DNA of 64,000 bases from Plumapathes pennacea (taxonomy: Eukaryota > Cnidaria > Anthozoa > Antipatharia > Myriopathidae). The position numbers and the translations under genes are program-made. A model generated the notes under the pieces. The model searched no databases. It saw only the letters and a list, made by a program, of their open reading frames with translations, and was not told where the DNA came from. The stretch spans positions 7,028,001 to 7,092,000 of the forward strand of contig OZ038472.1 of NCBI GenBank assembly GCA_964036295.1, read 5' to 3'. Shown in pieces: positions 1 to 9,433 of this stretch; the stretch's first letter is position 1; each line of letters starts with the position of its first letter.

Positions 1-42
1 AACTTTCTGGAGAAAAGATTTATTTGTTGTATCCACCCATTT

Positions 43-597
43 TTGACCATCATCAGTCTTCCAGCAGGTGGACAATATGGTGAAAAGGGTATGGTAATGA
101 ACTTTCCAGTTGATGTTCAACAACTGTATGGACAACTACCAAACACAGCAAGTGATAACATCATTGTACTGCCATTTTCACATTCAAGCAACCCTATGGA
201 AATATCAATTGATAATGTGGTTAACAAAACAAAAATCGAAAGAGCATTGCAGTGGTTAAAATTGAACAATCCACTCTACAGTGACATAAAGGTAATCCCT
301 CAAGTTAGCCAGTCTGACGAAAATACAGTTTCCACGAGTTTAGATATTGATACTGAGATATCTTTTGTGCCAAAAGACTATGTATTACCAGACAAAAATG
401 TAGAACAAATACTACAAAATCAAAAAACTCCTACTGTTCAATTACCAAAAGCAACTTCTAAACCTGTAAACATATTCAACCATGAAAAAACTGAAGAACA
501 CTCTTTCCCATGGCTTTATCCATATGGAAAAAATGGCTTAAAAACAGAAAGACCTATAAAACTTACGGAACAAACTTACTTTAAAGCCGGCTTTTGA
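43..597 (+). pseudogene. Helitron A N-terminal region (Helitron-associated DUF6570-like)
   Basis: The frame reads LPAGGQYGEKGMVMNFPVDV and later VLPF, which matches the conserved N-terminal block before the Rep domain in animal Helitron proteins. The frame is open before position 43, so the apparent start is only where the readable frame begins after a disruption. It ends in a stop at 595-597, followed by about 200 bases with stops in every frame before the Rep block at 811. I infer a frameshifted remnant of one long Rep-Hel protein rather than a separate gene. Confidence 0.75.
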
Positions 598-810
598 ATG
601 AAAATCCTATTGGCGAAAAGACATAAGTTATCTTTTTTGGGCAGTAAATGTCTTTGAACAACACAAGCTCCAAAGTCAAATATCCATAGCATTAAGATTG
701 TCTTTTCCACCACTTGATAAGTCTCCAAACCATCATGATGACAATGTTACAGCATCAAACTTTCAAAGTGGTAAAGAGAACCTTTCATTAACGACAGTTC
801 ATTTTCCTAC

Positions 811-1500
811 ATGAAACAGATACGAGGCACAAGTGCCTACTGGAAAAATATTCTATTTGATCTTTTTGCAAAGTTCAGAACTCTTGGCCCACCTACATGG
901 TTTGTAATACTTAGTGCAAATGACTGTCACTGGGAAGATCTTCTTGAATTCTTGAAATTAGATAACACAGGAAATGTAAAGACCTCTGCATCAAACGATG
1001 ACTTTGTAAGATCAAACCCAGTAATGACAGCACATCACTTTGTTAAACAATGGAAAGCATTTTTCAGATATGTTCTAAAAGGTAAATCAAAACCACTTGG
1101 TGAAATTACAGACTATTTCACTAGAGTAGAGTTTCAGGCCAGAGGTAGTGGGAATGCATATTTTTCTGTGGATAAAACAAGCTCCTAATATAGCACAAGC
1201 TGAAGGAAGAAGAAAACTACCAGAATTCATTGACAAGTATGTATGTACTAAAATACCAGACAATTACAATGAACTGAAAAACCTTGTGGAACAACTTCAA
1301 ATACACAGACACACCACAACCTGCAAGAAAGGACCAAAATTGTGTAGATTCAATTATCCAAGAAAACCTTGTTCAGAAACTCGCATCAAACCAAACATTG
1401 ATTCCCTATCTTCCCTACCTGCAAATTTCTATGAAACGAAAAGAAGTGTTAATGCTACTTGTGTCAATGCTTGTAATCCAACTGTGTTAAAGGAGAGAAG
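811..1500 (+). pseudogene. Helitron A Rep domain, N-terminal half (broken HUH region, zinc-like motif)
   Basis: The first frame (811-1147) contains GPPTWFVILSANDCHWEDLL, a Helitron-like N domain signature, and runs to VEFQARGSG. A one-base shift near 1148 moves to a second frame reading MHIFLWIKQAP. In working Helitrons this is the HUH metal-binding site (a His-x-His followed by FLW). Here only one His is left and the frameshift lies inside the motif, so endonuclease activity is lost. Downstream, HRHTTTCKKG and LCRFNYPRKPC are the conserved Cys/His block that follows the HUH site. The frame ends at NPTVLK, where the MULE insertion begins. Confidence 0.88.
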
Positions 1501-1506
1501 TTAACG

Positions 1507-1843
1507 TGCTAGTTGCTAGTTGCTAGTTGCGATTTGCTAGTTGCTATTTGCTAGTTGCGATTTGCTAGTTGCTAGTTGCAATTTGCTAGTTGCTAGTTGC
1601 GATTTGCTAGTTGCAATTTGCTAGTTGCTAGTTGCGATTTGCTAGTTGCTAGTTGCTAGTTGCTAGTTGCTAGTTGCGATTTGCTAGTTGCTAGTTGCAG
1701 TTTGCTAGTTGCTAGTTGCGATTTGCTAGTTGCTAGTTGCAATTTGCTAGTTGCTAGTTGCTAGTTGCGATTTGCTAGTTGCTAGTTGCAATTTGCTAGT
1801 TGCTAGTTGCTAGTTGCGATTTGCTAGTTGCTTGTTGCGATTT
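1507..1843 (+). repeat. Minisatellite built from TGCTAGTTGC units
   Basis: The tract is an irregular array of TGCTAGT, TGCTAGTTGC and TGCGATT words with a dominant spacing of about 21 bases. It starts inside the left inverted end of the MULE, and the same TGCTAGTTGC core closes the right end (6697-6706, inverted). The array therefore looks like local expansion of the element's own terminal sequence. Confidence 0.9.
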
Positions 1844-1974
1844 AACTAAGATGATACAGCGCTCAAAAGCTCACAAAATGGAAATTATTTATGACGTCAC
1901 GATGTATTTGAACAATGGCTACCATGGAGACGTACGAAAAGCAAATATGACTTTCAGTTCTTAGTAATCAAATA
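1844..1974. other. Short unannotated spacer inside the MULE
   Basis: No coding signal. It contains a TGACGTCA palindrome (a CRE-like octamer) at about 1891-1898 between the minisatellite and the STPR-Helitron copy. Confidence 0.4.
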
Positions 1975-3471
1975 CTAGAAATACGATAATCGCAGATACC
2001 CCCTCACTCTGCCATTGATGGGACTTTTACTTTGGTAACTCCCAATAAGAGTAGCCTTTGTTTACCGAAACGTTGACTCAATCTTTTCTTCGAACTCAAG
2101 TGCTACACGCAAAGGAAGGAGAAAAAGAATGGTGTGTGTTATACTTTTGCGTTGAAAAAAGAATCGATTGCGTGACGAAGTACGTATTTCCCACGGTCGG
2201 CACGTCAGATTAATTCATGCAGTCTGCCAAGCACGTTCTCAAAATTTAATACTCAAAGTTTGAGGTTGGTCGGCCGTCGTAGTACGGGAAAAAAGGAACA
2301 CTGATTTTCCAATTTTGAATTCATAGGCAGTACAATTAAATAGGCTTCCTGTGCAATTTGTTTTTACTCTGGACTGCATGCACCAGATTCAGACATGCAT
2401 ATTTAATAGTCTCGAATTGTTTTGTATGTGAACCCACTCAAAACAGCAAGATTTCTCCCAGAATCAAAGCAAAACTTGAACAGTTTACTTCAAATTATAC
2501 ACGGGCTTCAGACCCAGTAATACTTCTAAGGGCTTGTGAACGATTCTCGCTGCAATCACCGCGTGTCAGATTACAGAAAAATAAGACATCTGACTAAATC
2601 ATTCAAGACTCCAAGTTCCGATTGCTCTGAGCAAATACGGTAGCCGAAACTGGCGACAGAAGCGTAGTAAAACAATACTTCGAGGGAAAATGATCAGCAT
2701 ACAGATTTTAATACATTCTTGAAGTGATCGAGTTACAAGCTATACGGGATACAATATATTTGTCACGGTGATTGTTCGGTTTCCACTGACTAACCTTTGT
2801 TGCTTGTCCTTTCTAAATAAGTATCTGAGTTTAACACAAAACGGCGTCTGAAGCTCCCGATTTGCTTTCAAGCGCTGTTCCCTTTGCGGAGTTGTCTGTG
2901 TTACCCGCTTCTGTTCATGTCGGTTTTGGTCGGCATTCATGCGCTGTTGTCTTTGCGGAGTCTTCTCTTCGGCCCTCTTTTTCTCCTGAAGGTCCCGATT
3001 CGCTTTCAAGCGCTGTTCTTTTTGCGGAGTTGTCTGTGTTGCCCGCTTCTGTTCATGTCGCTTTTGGTCGGCATTCATGCGCTGTTGTCTTTGCGGAGTC
3101 TTCTCTTCGGTCCGCTTTTGCTCTTGAAGTGCCTGTTCGCTTCTCTTTTGAAGACGAGCTTCGCGAGACCGTTCTGTTTCAAGTTTTCTAGCTTTCAAAT
3201 TCATTTTCGTGAACGCAGTTACGTACAATTGTTGCTTCGTTCAAATCTTTCTTAAAAACATGGCGGTGGCTAGTCGATAATGATTACGTCATTGCCTTAT
3301 TTGGACATTGCCTTAGGCACCTGGCCTAAAAAGGTCGCATCGCACACACAAACACACACACAAACAAACACACGAACATTAGATTTCGAGATGGCGACGC
3401 GCTTGGAGTCTTCAGATGAGCCGACTATGCTGCATTAGCGTCGTAAATATTTCCCTCACTTCGTTCGGGGA
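1975..3471 (-). mobile_element. STPR-Helitron family (Helitron B), copy 1
   Basis: A repeat family of which five copies or parts are seen here (1975-3471, 20752-20788, 33140-33631, 34117-35311, 50239-52139). Read on the minus strand, the 3' end is invariant: a GAGGG..ATATCTGCGATTATCG stretch, then TATTTCTAG followed by T in every copy. CTAG followed by T fits the Helitron CTRR terminus inserted at AT, although the terminal palindrome is only CGAT-T-ATCG. The opposite end is a CCCCGAGCGAAG-type motif. The only ORF is the STPR-like one at 2740-3228. No Rep or helicase is present, so it is probably non-autonomous. Confidence 0.6.
2740..3228 (-). CDS. Basic protein with four 23-residue STPR-type repeats
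   Basis: 162 residues, highly basic and Gln/Arg/Lys-rich. Residues 1-35 are a leader. Residues 36-58, 59-81, 82-104 and 105-127 are four exact-length 23-residue repeats of the form EQKR..(T)TPQR.QR(M/L)(N/K)A(D/N). Two alternating subtypes (QQRMNADQ and EQRLKANR) make a 46-residue higher-order unit. Residues 128-162 (start TPFCVKLRY) are a non-repeat tail. A 23-residue Arg-rich tandem repeat is the hallmark of the STPR DNA-binding domain first described in silkworm FMBP-1, and I recall such repeats at the N-terminus of some transposon proteins. I infer a nuclear DNA-binding role. The frame is intact here and interrupted in the 51-kb copy. Confidence 0.6.
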   Translation of the reverse strand: MYVTAFTKMNLKARKLETERSREARLQKRSEQALQEQKRTEEKTPQRQQRMNADQKRHEQKRATQTTPQKEQRLKANRDLQEKKRAEEKTPQRQQRMNADQNRHEQKRVTQTTPQREQRLKANRELQTPFCVKLRYLFRKDKQQRLVSGNRTITVTNILYPV

Positions 3472-3492
3472 CAACCAGATTAATAACAAACA

Positions 3493-3589
3493 ACATAGCC
3501 AACTGATAAAAAATAGATAATCACATTAATTTCTTTTAATTAATTAAAATAATTTATTAACAACTTATTAATTATTCAGTTGGCTATGT
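3493..3589. repeat. AT-rich inverted repeat (stem about 17 bp) at the 3' end of the MULE gene
   Basis: ACATAGCCAACTGATAA at 3493-3509 is mirrored by its reverse complement with one inserted base at 3572-3589. The loop is about 60 bases and contains the AT palindrome TTTTAATTAATTAAAA. The stop codon of the minus-strand transposase remnant lies in the right arm (3584). It could be a small terminal hairpin of the transposon or a 3'-end structure of its transcript. Confidence 0.7.
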
Positions 3590-5060
3590 CGCCTCTCCTA
3601 TTCTGATTTTTAGCCTAGTTTTAAATCCTCTATCGGTAATATGTTGCATTTCAGCACCAGTAGGATTTGTTCTGGGGTCCAGATACACAATATTGCTTTC
3701 CAGCGGTAAAATGTTAGATCTAGATCTTTTACGCTTTGTACACGCTATGTTGATACAATATCTGAAGGTGGTGGAAACTGCCACTGATTGATTCGGAGGG
3801 CAGTACAGTCCCTTTACTGCTAAATGCAAGTCTCCCTTTTCTATTTTATTGAAAAATGGTGCCCCAGAACAGTGTGCAACTTTGGGATGGTCCTTCCTTG
3901 TGATTATCCAATCTTGTAGTTCGCCATTTTGTGAATGTCAAGCAAAGGCCCTTGAGTGAGTATTTTCAACCCCTTCTGGCAACAATACATTTGTTGCTAC
4001 ATTTACCAGGGCATTTTCTAACATCTTGCATATTTCTGATTTCGTGAAGCCAACTTGCTAAATTAAGTTGCTGTCTTCGTCTACATCTAGTACATTGAGG
4101 TATACCCAGACCAGACGCTTGCAGACTTGACCGGGCTTCTTTGATTTAAAGGGACAGGTACACGAAGGAACCTGACCGACGCTGACCTCATAATCTTTTC
4201 CCGAGCTAGAAATGGTATATCGTCTCTCATATGCACTTGTGCTCTAACTTTCCTTGACTGCCATTTCATGCTTACTTCTTTTAGCTTCAGCTGCTGACCT
4301 TTGAAAAACTGAGCTTTTCTTTCTTCTGAATACCCTTGGTCTGGAATCTTTAGCAGAGGCATTGTAGTTATCCGACGATGACGAAGAATATTCATCCGTG
4401 TCATCATATATGCTGACATAACGCCGTCTTTTAGTATTTTTGTTACGCAAAGGATCGTTTCGTTTACGCTTCTTTGTTTTAGTGGGTCTGTGACTGCACT
4501 CAGGGTCAATTACAGCTGTTCTATTGGCATCTACACGACTTTGCATGTTTTCATTTCCACCGTCAGATAAACAATGCAATTCCATCTCTTCGATCATTTG
4601 CTCCGCCCTGCTGACCTGATTACGTTTTTCTCATTGACGGAGCTGTGTGTGTGTAGGCCTTGATCCATACACCTTATCCCCCTGACTCTGACGTAACTAT
4701 GCTTTTTCAAGTAGTACACTTTCTATAACATCCTCCAAGGCTGCATCAATAAGACTTATGCTTGCATTGCCTCGTCTCCGAAAACTCGAGTTCACTGGTT
4801 CAGAAAGGTTGGTTGTTGGGGCATTATGGAGGGGTCGATATGCCTTTGAAAAGTGTGTTTTGCGTTCCGTCCACCACGAGATCCAATGTAGGAGATGCTT
4901 TCGTTTGTCACGTTTGGCGTCAATAAATTTTAGGAGTGCGTCATGTGCGGCTTGAAATGCAGTGGGGGTTGCTGCCTCCCTCATATCATTGCCTAGTTTT
5001 TTCAGTCGATGTTTTGACTTTCTACTGCTGAGGGTGTTTGCGTGCCCCTGGTTTCTCGGG
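3584..5060 (-). pseudogene. MULE-like transposase with SWIM zinc finger, decayed C-terminal half
   Basis: On the minus strand, 4984-4697 encodes a Trp-rich block ending NLSEPVNSSFRRR, then a linker (4597-4244) rich in Lys/Arg and Ser. Next comes a SWIM-like block read as PSCTCPFKSKKPGQVCKRLV (about 4200-4110), and last a Cys-rich domain (3960-3584) reading KGDLHLAVKGLYCPP. This order is that of MULE-type transposases. The SWIM motif CxC..CxH has its final His replaced (CKR; a single A-to-G change from CAT would give CGT). An in-frame stop near 3940 and frameshifts around 4100-4240 and 4600-4690 disrupt it. The catalytic DDE core is not visible upstream. Confidence 0.65.
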
Positions 5061-6056
5061 ACTGCCGTTAACTAAAAATGGCAGCAATTCGAGTCGCGGT
5101 GAAATCACGCCGGACAATTTTTGAGCACAGATATTTGGGTGAAGACTTCCAGTATAATGCCGTCAGCATGCTCATAAAATGAAAATTATGGTCATATGTT
5201 TCGGTCTTGGGAAGGACGAGGAATTAGTCTTGGAGGAAACTAAACCATGAGTTCGGTAGCGTAAACATTCTTCTTCAATTATCAATCCGTGCAAATTGTG
5301 CAGCTTTGCTTGCGTTCACAATAACCGTAAATGAAAACACGCAAAGACGCCGCGTAATCTAAAAATAACAGAAGATGTATAGAGTATTCTTATGTGCGCT
5401 GACTTAAAATTTGTTTTTTTTTCGTAGGAAGGGCGAAACTTAAAGGTAAAAATTTGACTACCTTAAAATTGTCGAGTGAAATAGTTAAACTTATATCTAA
5501 GAGCCACGCAAATTATGTAGCGGTTCAAATCACGAAGCATTTTGAGCATAGGTTGAAATTTGCCAGACTTTGTTCTGACTTTGGCTGACTTTATCGCACT
5601 GTACACGGCATCATTTATTCCTTTAACCTGAATACGATGACCTTTGTGTGGCGCAATTCACGAATCGAACATAAACACCCCCGTTGTTACCTCTTTAACT
5701 GTCTAGTACCAGAGACCTTTTCCCATAAACTAGAAACTACTCAAACCATAAGCTAGAAATTCAGTTGATCCTAGCCTGCGTAGCAAGCGTTAGAGCTGCT
5801 GGGACTTTTTCGATTTATGACTGCGCGAGAATTGGGGCGAGCGCAAAAATGTAGTTGAGGGAGGAGGGGAGAGGAGAAAAAGGAACAATCGAGGATTGTG
5901 TACCAGTCCTGTTTATTGACAGGTTAGTTTCTTTGTCTCTTTTAAAGTCTAATTCACAATCGCCTTGTGCAAATTCTTAGATAACACTTAGCTCCCATTA
6001 CAGATGGACAGTTGCTACCGCTCTACTTAGGTAATATTTTCCATTTCCATTTGACT
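5061..6056. other. Non-coding interior of the MULE
   Basis: I see no coding frame. A stretch near 5777-5860 (CTAGCCTGCG, then CGCGAGAATTGGGGCGAG) reads like a fragment of a repeat I associate with cnidarian genomes, but its ends cannot be placed. A G-rich purine run lies at 5857-5885. Confidence 0.4.
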
Positions 6057-6082
6057 GTATTATCATTTTTATTATTATTATT

Positions 6083-6409
6083 TGTAAGGTCCCGGATCAC
6101 GCGTGGTTCACGTGGTGTGTATACCGCTGGCCATTAGCTTTTCATGTTCAGTTCGTTGTGTGCACGTTTTTATAGTTTGCACATGGTTTATTTAGTTTCA
6201 GTGTTTTCCCCGTACAAGGTGCAATAACTTGTAAGTAGGTACCGTCATTTGTCGTATTTCATCCCTTTGCCTTTCCTTTGTTCTATTTGTAATGTAATTG
6301 CTTGTCGTTGCCGATTTGTAGTAGTGAATCGCGTACTCGCTCGTACGAATAAACTGTGGATCTCATTTATTGAACCTGGTACGGCCTACGTAAGATAGCA
6401 GATCTTACA
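6083..6409. mobile_element. Solo LTR, 327 bp
   Basis: The segment begins TGTAAGG and ends CTTACA, giving the TG..CA ends of a long terminal repeat with a perfect 6-bp inverted repeat (TGTAAG/CTTACA). A polyadenylation signal AATAAA lies at 6348-6353, about 55 bases before the end, as in the R region of an LTR. The flanks TTATT (6078-6082) and TTATC (6410-6414) are a 4-of-5 match, expected for a 5-bp target duplication that landed inside an ATT/ATC microsatellite. No internal retroelement genes or second LTR are present. Confidence 0.65.
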
Positions 6410-6459
6410 TTATCATTATCATTATCATTATCATTATCATTATCATTATCATTATCATT

Positions 6460-6494
<35 letters not shown>

Positions 6495-6567
6495 TATTAT
6501 CATTATCATTTTCATTATCATTATCATTATCATTATCATTATCATTATCATTATCATTATCATTATC

Positions 6568-6598
<31 letters not shown>

Positions 6599-6601
6599 CT
6601 A

Positions 6602-6632
<31 letters not shown>

Positions 6633-6646
6633 TATTATCATTATCA

Positions 6647-6695
<49 letters not shown>
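6410..6695. repeat. (ATTATC)n/(ATT)n microsatellite
   Basis: Almost pure hexamer ATTATC/TCATTA and trimer ATT/ATC repeats. The tract continues on the far side of the solo LTR (about 6065-6082), so the LTR was inserted into an existing array. The Met/Ile-only minus-strand frame across it is an artefact. Confidence 0.95.
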
Positions 6696-6720
6696 CGCAA
6701 CTAGCATGAAACCTTTGCTG

Positions 6721-7440
6721 GTGTTAAAGGTATGGAAGGCCAACATGGATATTCAGTTTGTTGGCTGCACCTATGGCATAGCTGTTTACGTCTGTTCTTA
6801 CATATGCAAATCAGAACCAGCACAACTAAGGTTTGCAATCTATGAAACAATTCAGCAACTTAAACAATCTCAAAACATGAGTTTCCATAAAAAACTTTCT
6901 CAACTTGGATCTCGAATCCTAAGTGAAAGAGAACTCAGTGCACAAGAAGCAGTCTTCAGAATAACTGGTCTACCACTAGTGGATTCTTCTCAAGACACAG
7001 TATCTATCAATTGTAAACCAGCACCAGCTAAGCGAGTTAGAATACTAAAACCAACAAATTAACGAGATGAGCTTCCACCAAACAGTACAGAAGTGTTTAT
7101 AGTTGGTATTCTTCAAATGTACCCAAGACGACCTGAAACGAAAAAATTTGAAACAATGTCCCTTGTATCATTTGCTACTAACTTTAAAACAAGTTCTAAA
7201 TCCAAAAAAGCAGCATCGTGGCTGCTGTCAAATGGAAAAATGATTTACAAAAGGACAAAGCTTGCTTGCTTAAGACTTCCATACATCACCCCATATAAGG
7301 ATGGTGAAGACTACTACTACCAAACCTTTTGTTTTTACCATGGCGTGATGAAACAAACTACTACTGCCATTCACATCTGCACAGCAATCTTTGTTCTGCA
7401 AAACAAAAGAATTTGAAATGAGCTCTGCAATGTTTAAGTC
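6721..7440 (+). pseudogene. Helitron A Rep domain, C-terminal half (catalytic tyrosine motif)
   Basis: After the insertion the frame continues LKVWKANMDIQFVG and then VYVCSYICKSEP. The WxANxDIQ block and the YxxxYxxK motif are the Rep active-site tyrosines in Helitrons. These residues are retained. A stop at 7060 and a frameshift separate this from the next block (7093-7410), which has EDYYYQ, and in a neighbouring frame LLFLPWRDETNYYC, equivalent to the conserved PWRxE block between Rep and helicase. It continues the protein that ends at 1493. Confidence 0.88.
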
Positions 7441-7449
7441 GTTTACAGA

Positions 7450-9005
7450 TGATGTTGAAAGAGCAGTCCAGCAACTCAGTCTTAATGGGTGACAAAGCTG
7501 ATGACATAATTTCATCTCTTCTACCTAACACAACACATCAAATAGCTAATGAAAAATGTGAAATAGATTCAACTGAGTCACTTTGGCAAACCATGCTTCT
7601 ACCAGAAGATACTACACACAACCCTGAGGATTTAAGGACCACAGAAGACCTACAGATCTTTTGCCTTCTCATAATGACTATGCATGGAAAATGCTGAACA
7701 CATTCACAATGATAGATACTGAATTTGTAAAAAAACATAAAAAAATTTAACACAGATCAAAAAGAAGTGTTTGATTGTGTTGTGTATCAAAAATCAACTG
7801 TCATTTAATGCAACTGTAGAAATCCTAGATAAGCCTAAACCACTCTTCATGTTTGTTACAGGGGCAGGGTACTGGTAAATCTTTCCTAATAAATCTGTAA
7901 TCTATGAATATTTGCTCAGACATGCCAATTCAATGCTGCCATCTGTCATTAAAACTGCTCCAACTGGTGTTGCTGCACATAATATTGGTGGCATTTACTC
8001 TTCATCGTGCATTTTACCTTCCAGTAGAACGTGCAAGCATGTTTACAACTGAATGCACAGCACTGACCAGTGAAAAACTACATGAACTTAGACAAATGCA
8101 CAGAAACTTGCAAAATGTCATTGTAGATGAAATAAGCATGGTCAGCTATCGTACACTGAACCAAATTAACCAAAGGCTGAATGAAATCAAAGAGGCACCT
8201 ATTGGTTCCTTTTTTGGTGGAGTAAACAACATTGCATTTGGGGATTTCTTACAATTAAAACCTGTCTGTGGATCTTACATTTTCTCACCACAATCATGCT
8301 GTCCCTTTCATCTTTGGAATGATTTGTTTCTTATTGAACACCTGAAAAGAAATGAAAGGCAATCATCAGATAATACAAATGCAGATCTTCTAAACAGGGT
8401 ACGCATTGGAAACTCATCAACAACTGACATTGGTGTCCTGCTGCAAAGGCATTTGATTCATGAGAAGGATCAATCATTTGATGTCTGGTTTACCAAGCAC
8501 TTTACAACTATGTGCAGTGCTAAGGTTTTGTTGATTTGAAACATAAATGTCCCAAATGGTCTAGAAATGGTGCCATGGGTACAGTAGTAGCATTCAACTG
8601 GAATTCTGATGAATAAACTGTATTAGGCGAAATATCTCAATCAGTGTCTATCTTATTTGACAATTGTTCTGTAGGTGCTGTATTAAATGATATGCCACCA
8701 GAACCTGTTGAAATTACGCCTATGGCGGTCAAGTTTTTTGGTCACAGTGGGACAATATGGCAAAGAGTGCAGTTACCATTAAAACTTTGCTGGGCAAGCA
8801 CTATTCATAAAGCACAAGGGCTGACTCTTGAAAATTTACAGTTATTGATCTTGGTCAACATAATTATTAAACAACCTGGCATGACTTATGTAGCACTGAG
8901 TAGAATTTAAAAAACATTAAATGGACTATCGCTGGTAGACTTTGTGCCATTAAAATTGTTTGCATCTAAAAACGTTTTGGAATATTACAACTCACATATT
9001 TCATG
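7450..9005 (+). pseudogene. Helitron A PIF1-like SF1 helicase domain, frameshifted
   Basis: Helicase motifs appear in order but in different frames. A Walker A read as GQGTGKSFLIN lies at 7866-7900, one base out of frame with the preceding FVTG. Walker B/DEAD-like VIVDEISMVS and motif III GDFLQLKPV lie in the 7904-8539 frame, with motif IV-like FLIEHLKRN after them. Motifs V/VI, WASTIHKAQGLTL and YVALSRI, lie in the 8644-8910 frame. The last readable residues are YYNSHIS before a stop at 9003-9005. This is the unwinding half of the Helitron protein. At least three frameshifts or stops make it a pseudogene. Confidence 0.9.
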
Positions 9006-9433
9006 ATGTATCAGAACTGTAGAAATTTATGTGAAATACTTTGCAACTGCAGAAATCAATAAAAACCTGAAACAAGAAAACCATCAACAAGAAAAAGTGA
9101 GTATAATATCATTATGTACCACTGCAATAGACTTGACAATCAAATAGTTTATTGTACATGTAACCTAATGCATGACATTAATAGTTGCAACATTCATGTT
9201 CTTTACACATTCATCTACTCACGATTCACTCATTGATCAATTGAACTAAAAATAGTGTACCTAGTTAGACTCAGTGGAATAACAACCAAAAAACTTTTCA
9301 TGCAACAGTTACTGCTAAAGAGGCAAAAAGCAACTTGTTCCTGTTATTTCATTTCAACACAAAGCTGCAGCTTTTCAATCAAAATTTAGCACAACAAACT
9401 AAAAATCCTAACAAAAAACACTCATTTTACTTG
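9006..9433. other. AT-rich 3' flank of Helitron A
   Basis: No coding signal. The AATAAA at 9058-9063 is the only recognisable signal, probably the polyadenylation site of the Helitron transcript. Confidence 0.4.

Larger units (their letters stand above)
1494..6720 (-). mobile_element. MULE (Mutator-like) composite inserted in Helitron A; 10-bp target duplication
   Basis: The decamer GTGTTAAAGG occurs at 1484-1493 and again at 6721-6730, directly flanking this segment. Removing one copy and everything between restores the Helitron reading frame. The ends are imperfect inverted repeats: 1494-1516 ends in TGCTAGTTGC, and the reverse complement of 6697-6720 ends in the same ten bases at a matching distance. 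A 9-11 bp target duplication is typical of Mutator-like elements, and a SWIM-type transposase remnant lies inside on the minus strand. The interior also holds a minisatellite, a Helitron-like insertion, a solo LTR and a microsatellite. Confidence 0.8.
1..9005 (+). mobile_element. Helitron A, decayed autonomous Helitron, 5' end outside window, split by a MULE
   Basis: Consecutive coding blocks on the plus strand follow the order of a Helitron Rep/Helicase protein: an N-terminal Helitron domain (43-597), a Rep domain with the HUH region and Cys/His motif (811-1500), the Rep tyrosine motif (from 6721), then a PIF1-like SF1 helicase (7450-9005). Helitrons transpose by rolling-circle replication using this Rep-Hel protein in the nucleus. 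The coding sequence is broken between 1493 and 6721 by a separate 5.2-kb insertion, and several frameshifts and stops show the copy is dead. The reading frame resumes exactly across the insertion. The polyadenylation-like AATAAA at 9058-9063 follows the last stop. The upstream end lies outside the window and I could not fix a CTRR terminus. Confidence 0.9.

Noticed and set aside
1507..1843. CRISPR-like regular array
   Set aside because: Units abut with no unique spacers, and the host is eukaryotic.
2862..3255. Plus-strand Ser/Leu/Phe-rich frames opposite the STPR ORF
   Set aside because: They are the complement of the 23-residue repeats. The minus frame has the regular repeat structure and the leader.
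5515..5535. Possible Pol III box B (GGTTCAAATC) of a tRNA or SINE
   Set aside because: No matching box A at the right distance and no tRNA fold.
6405..6746. Minus-strand frame of Met and Ile only
   Set aside because: Translation of the ATTATC microsatellite.
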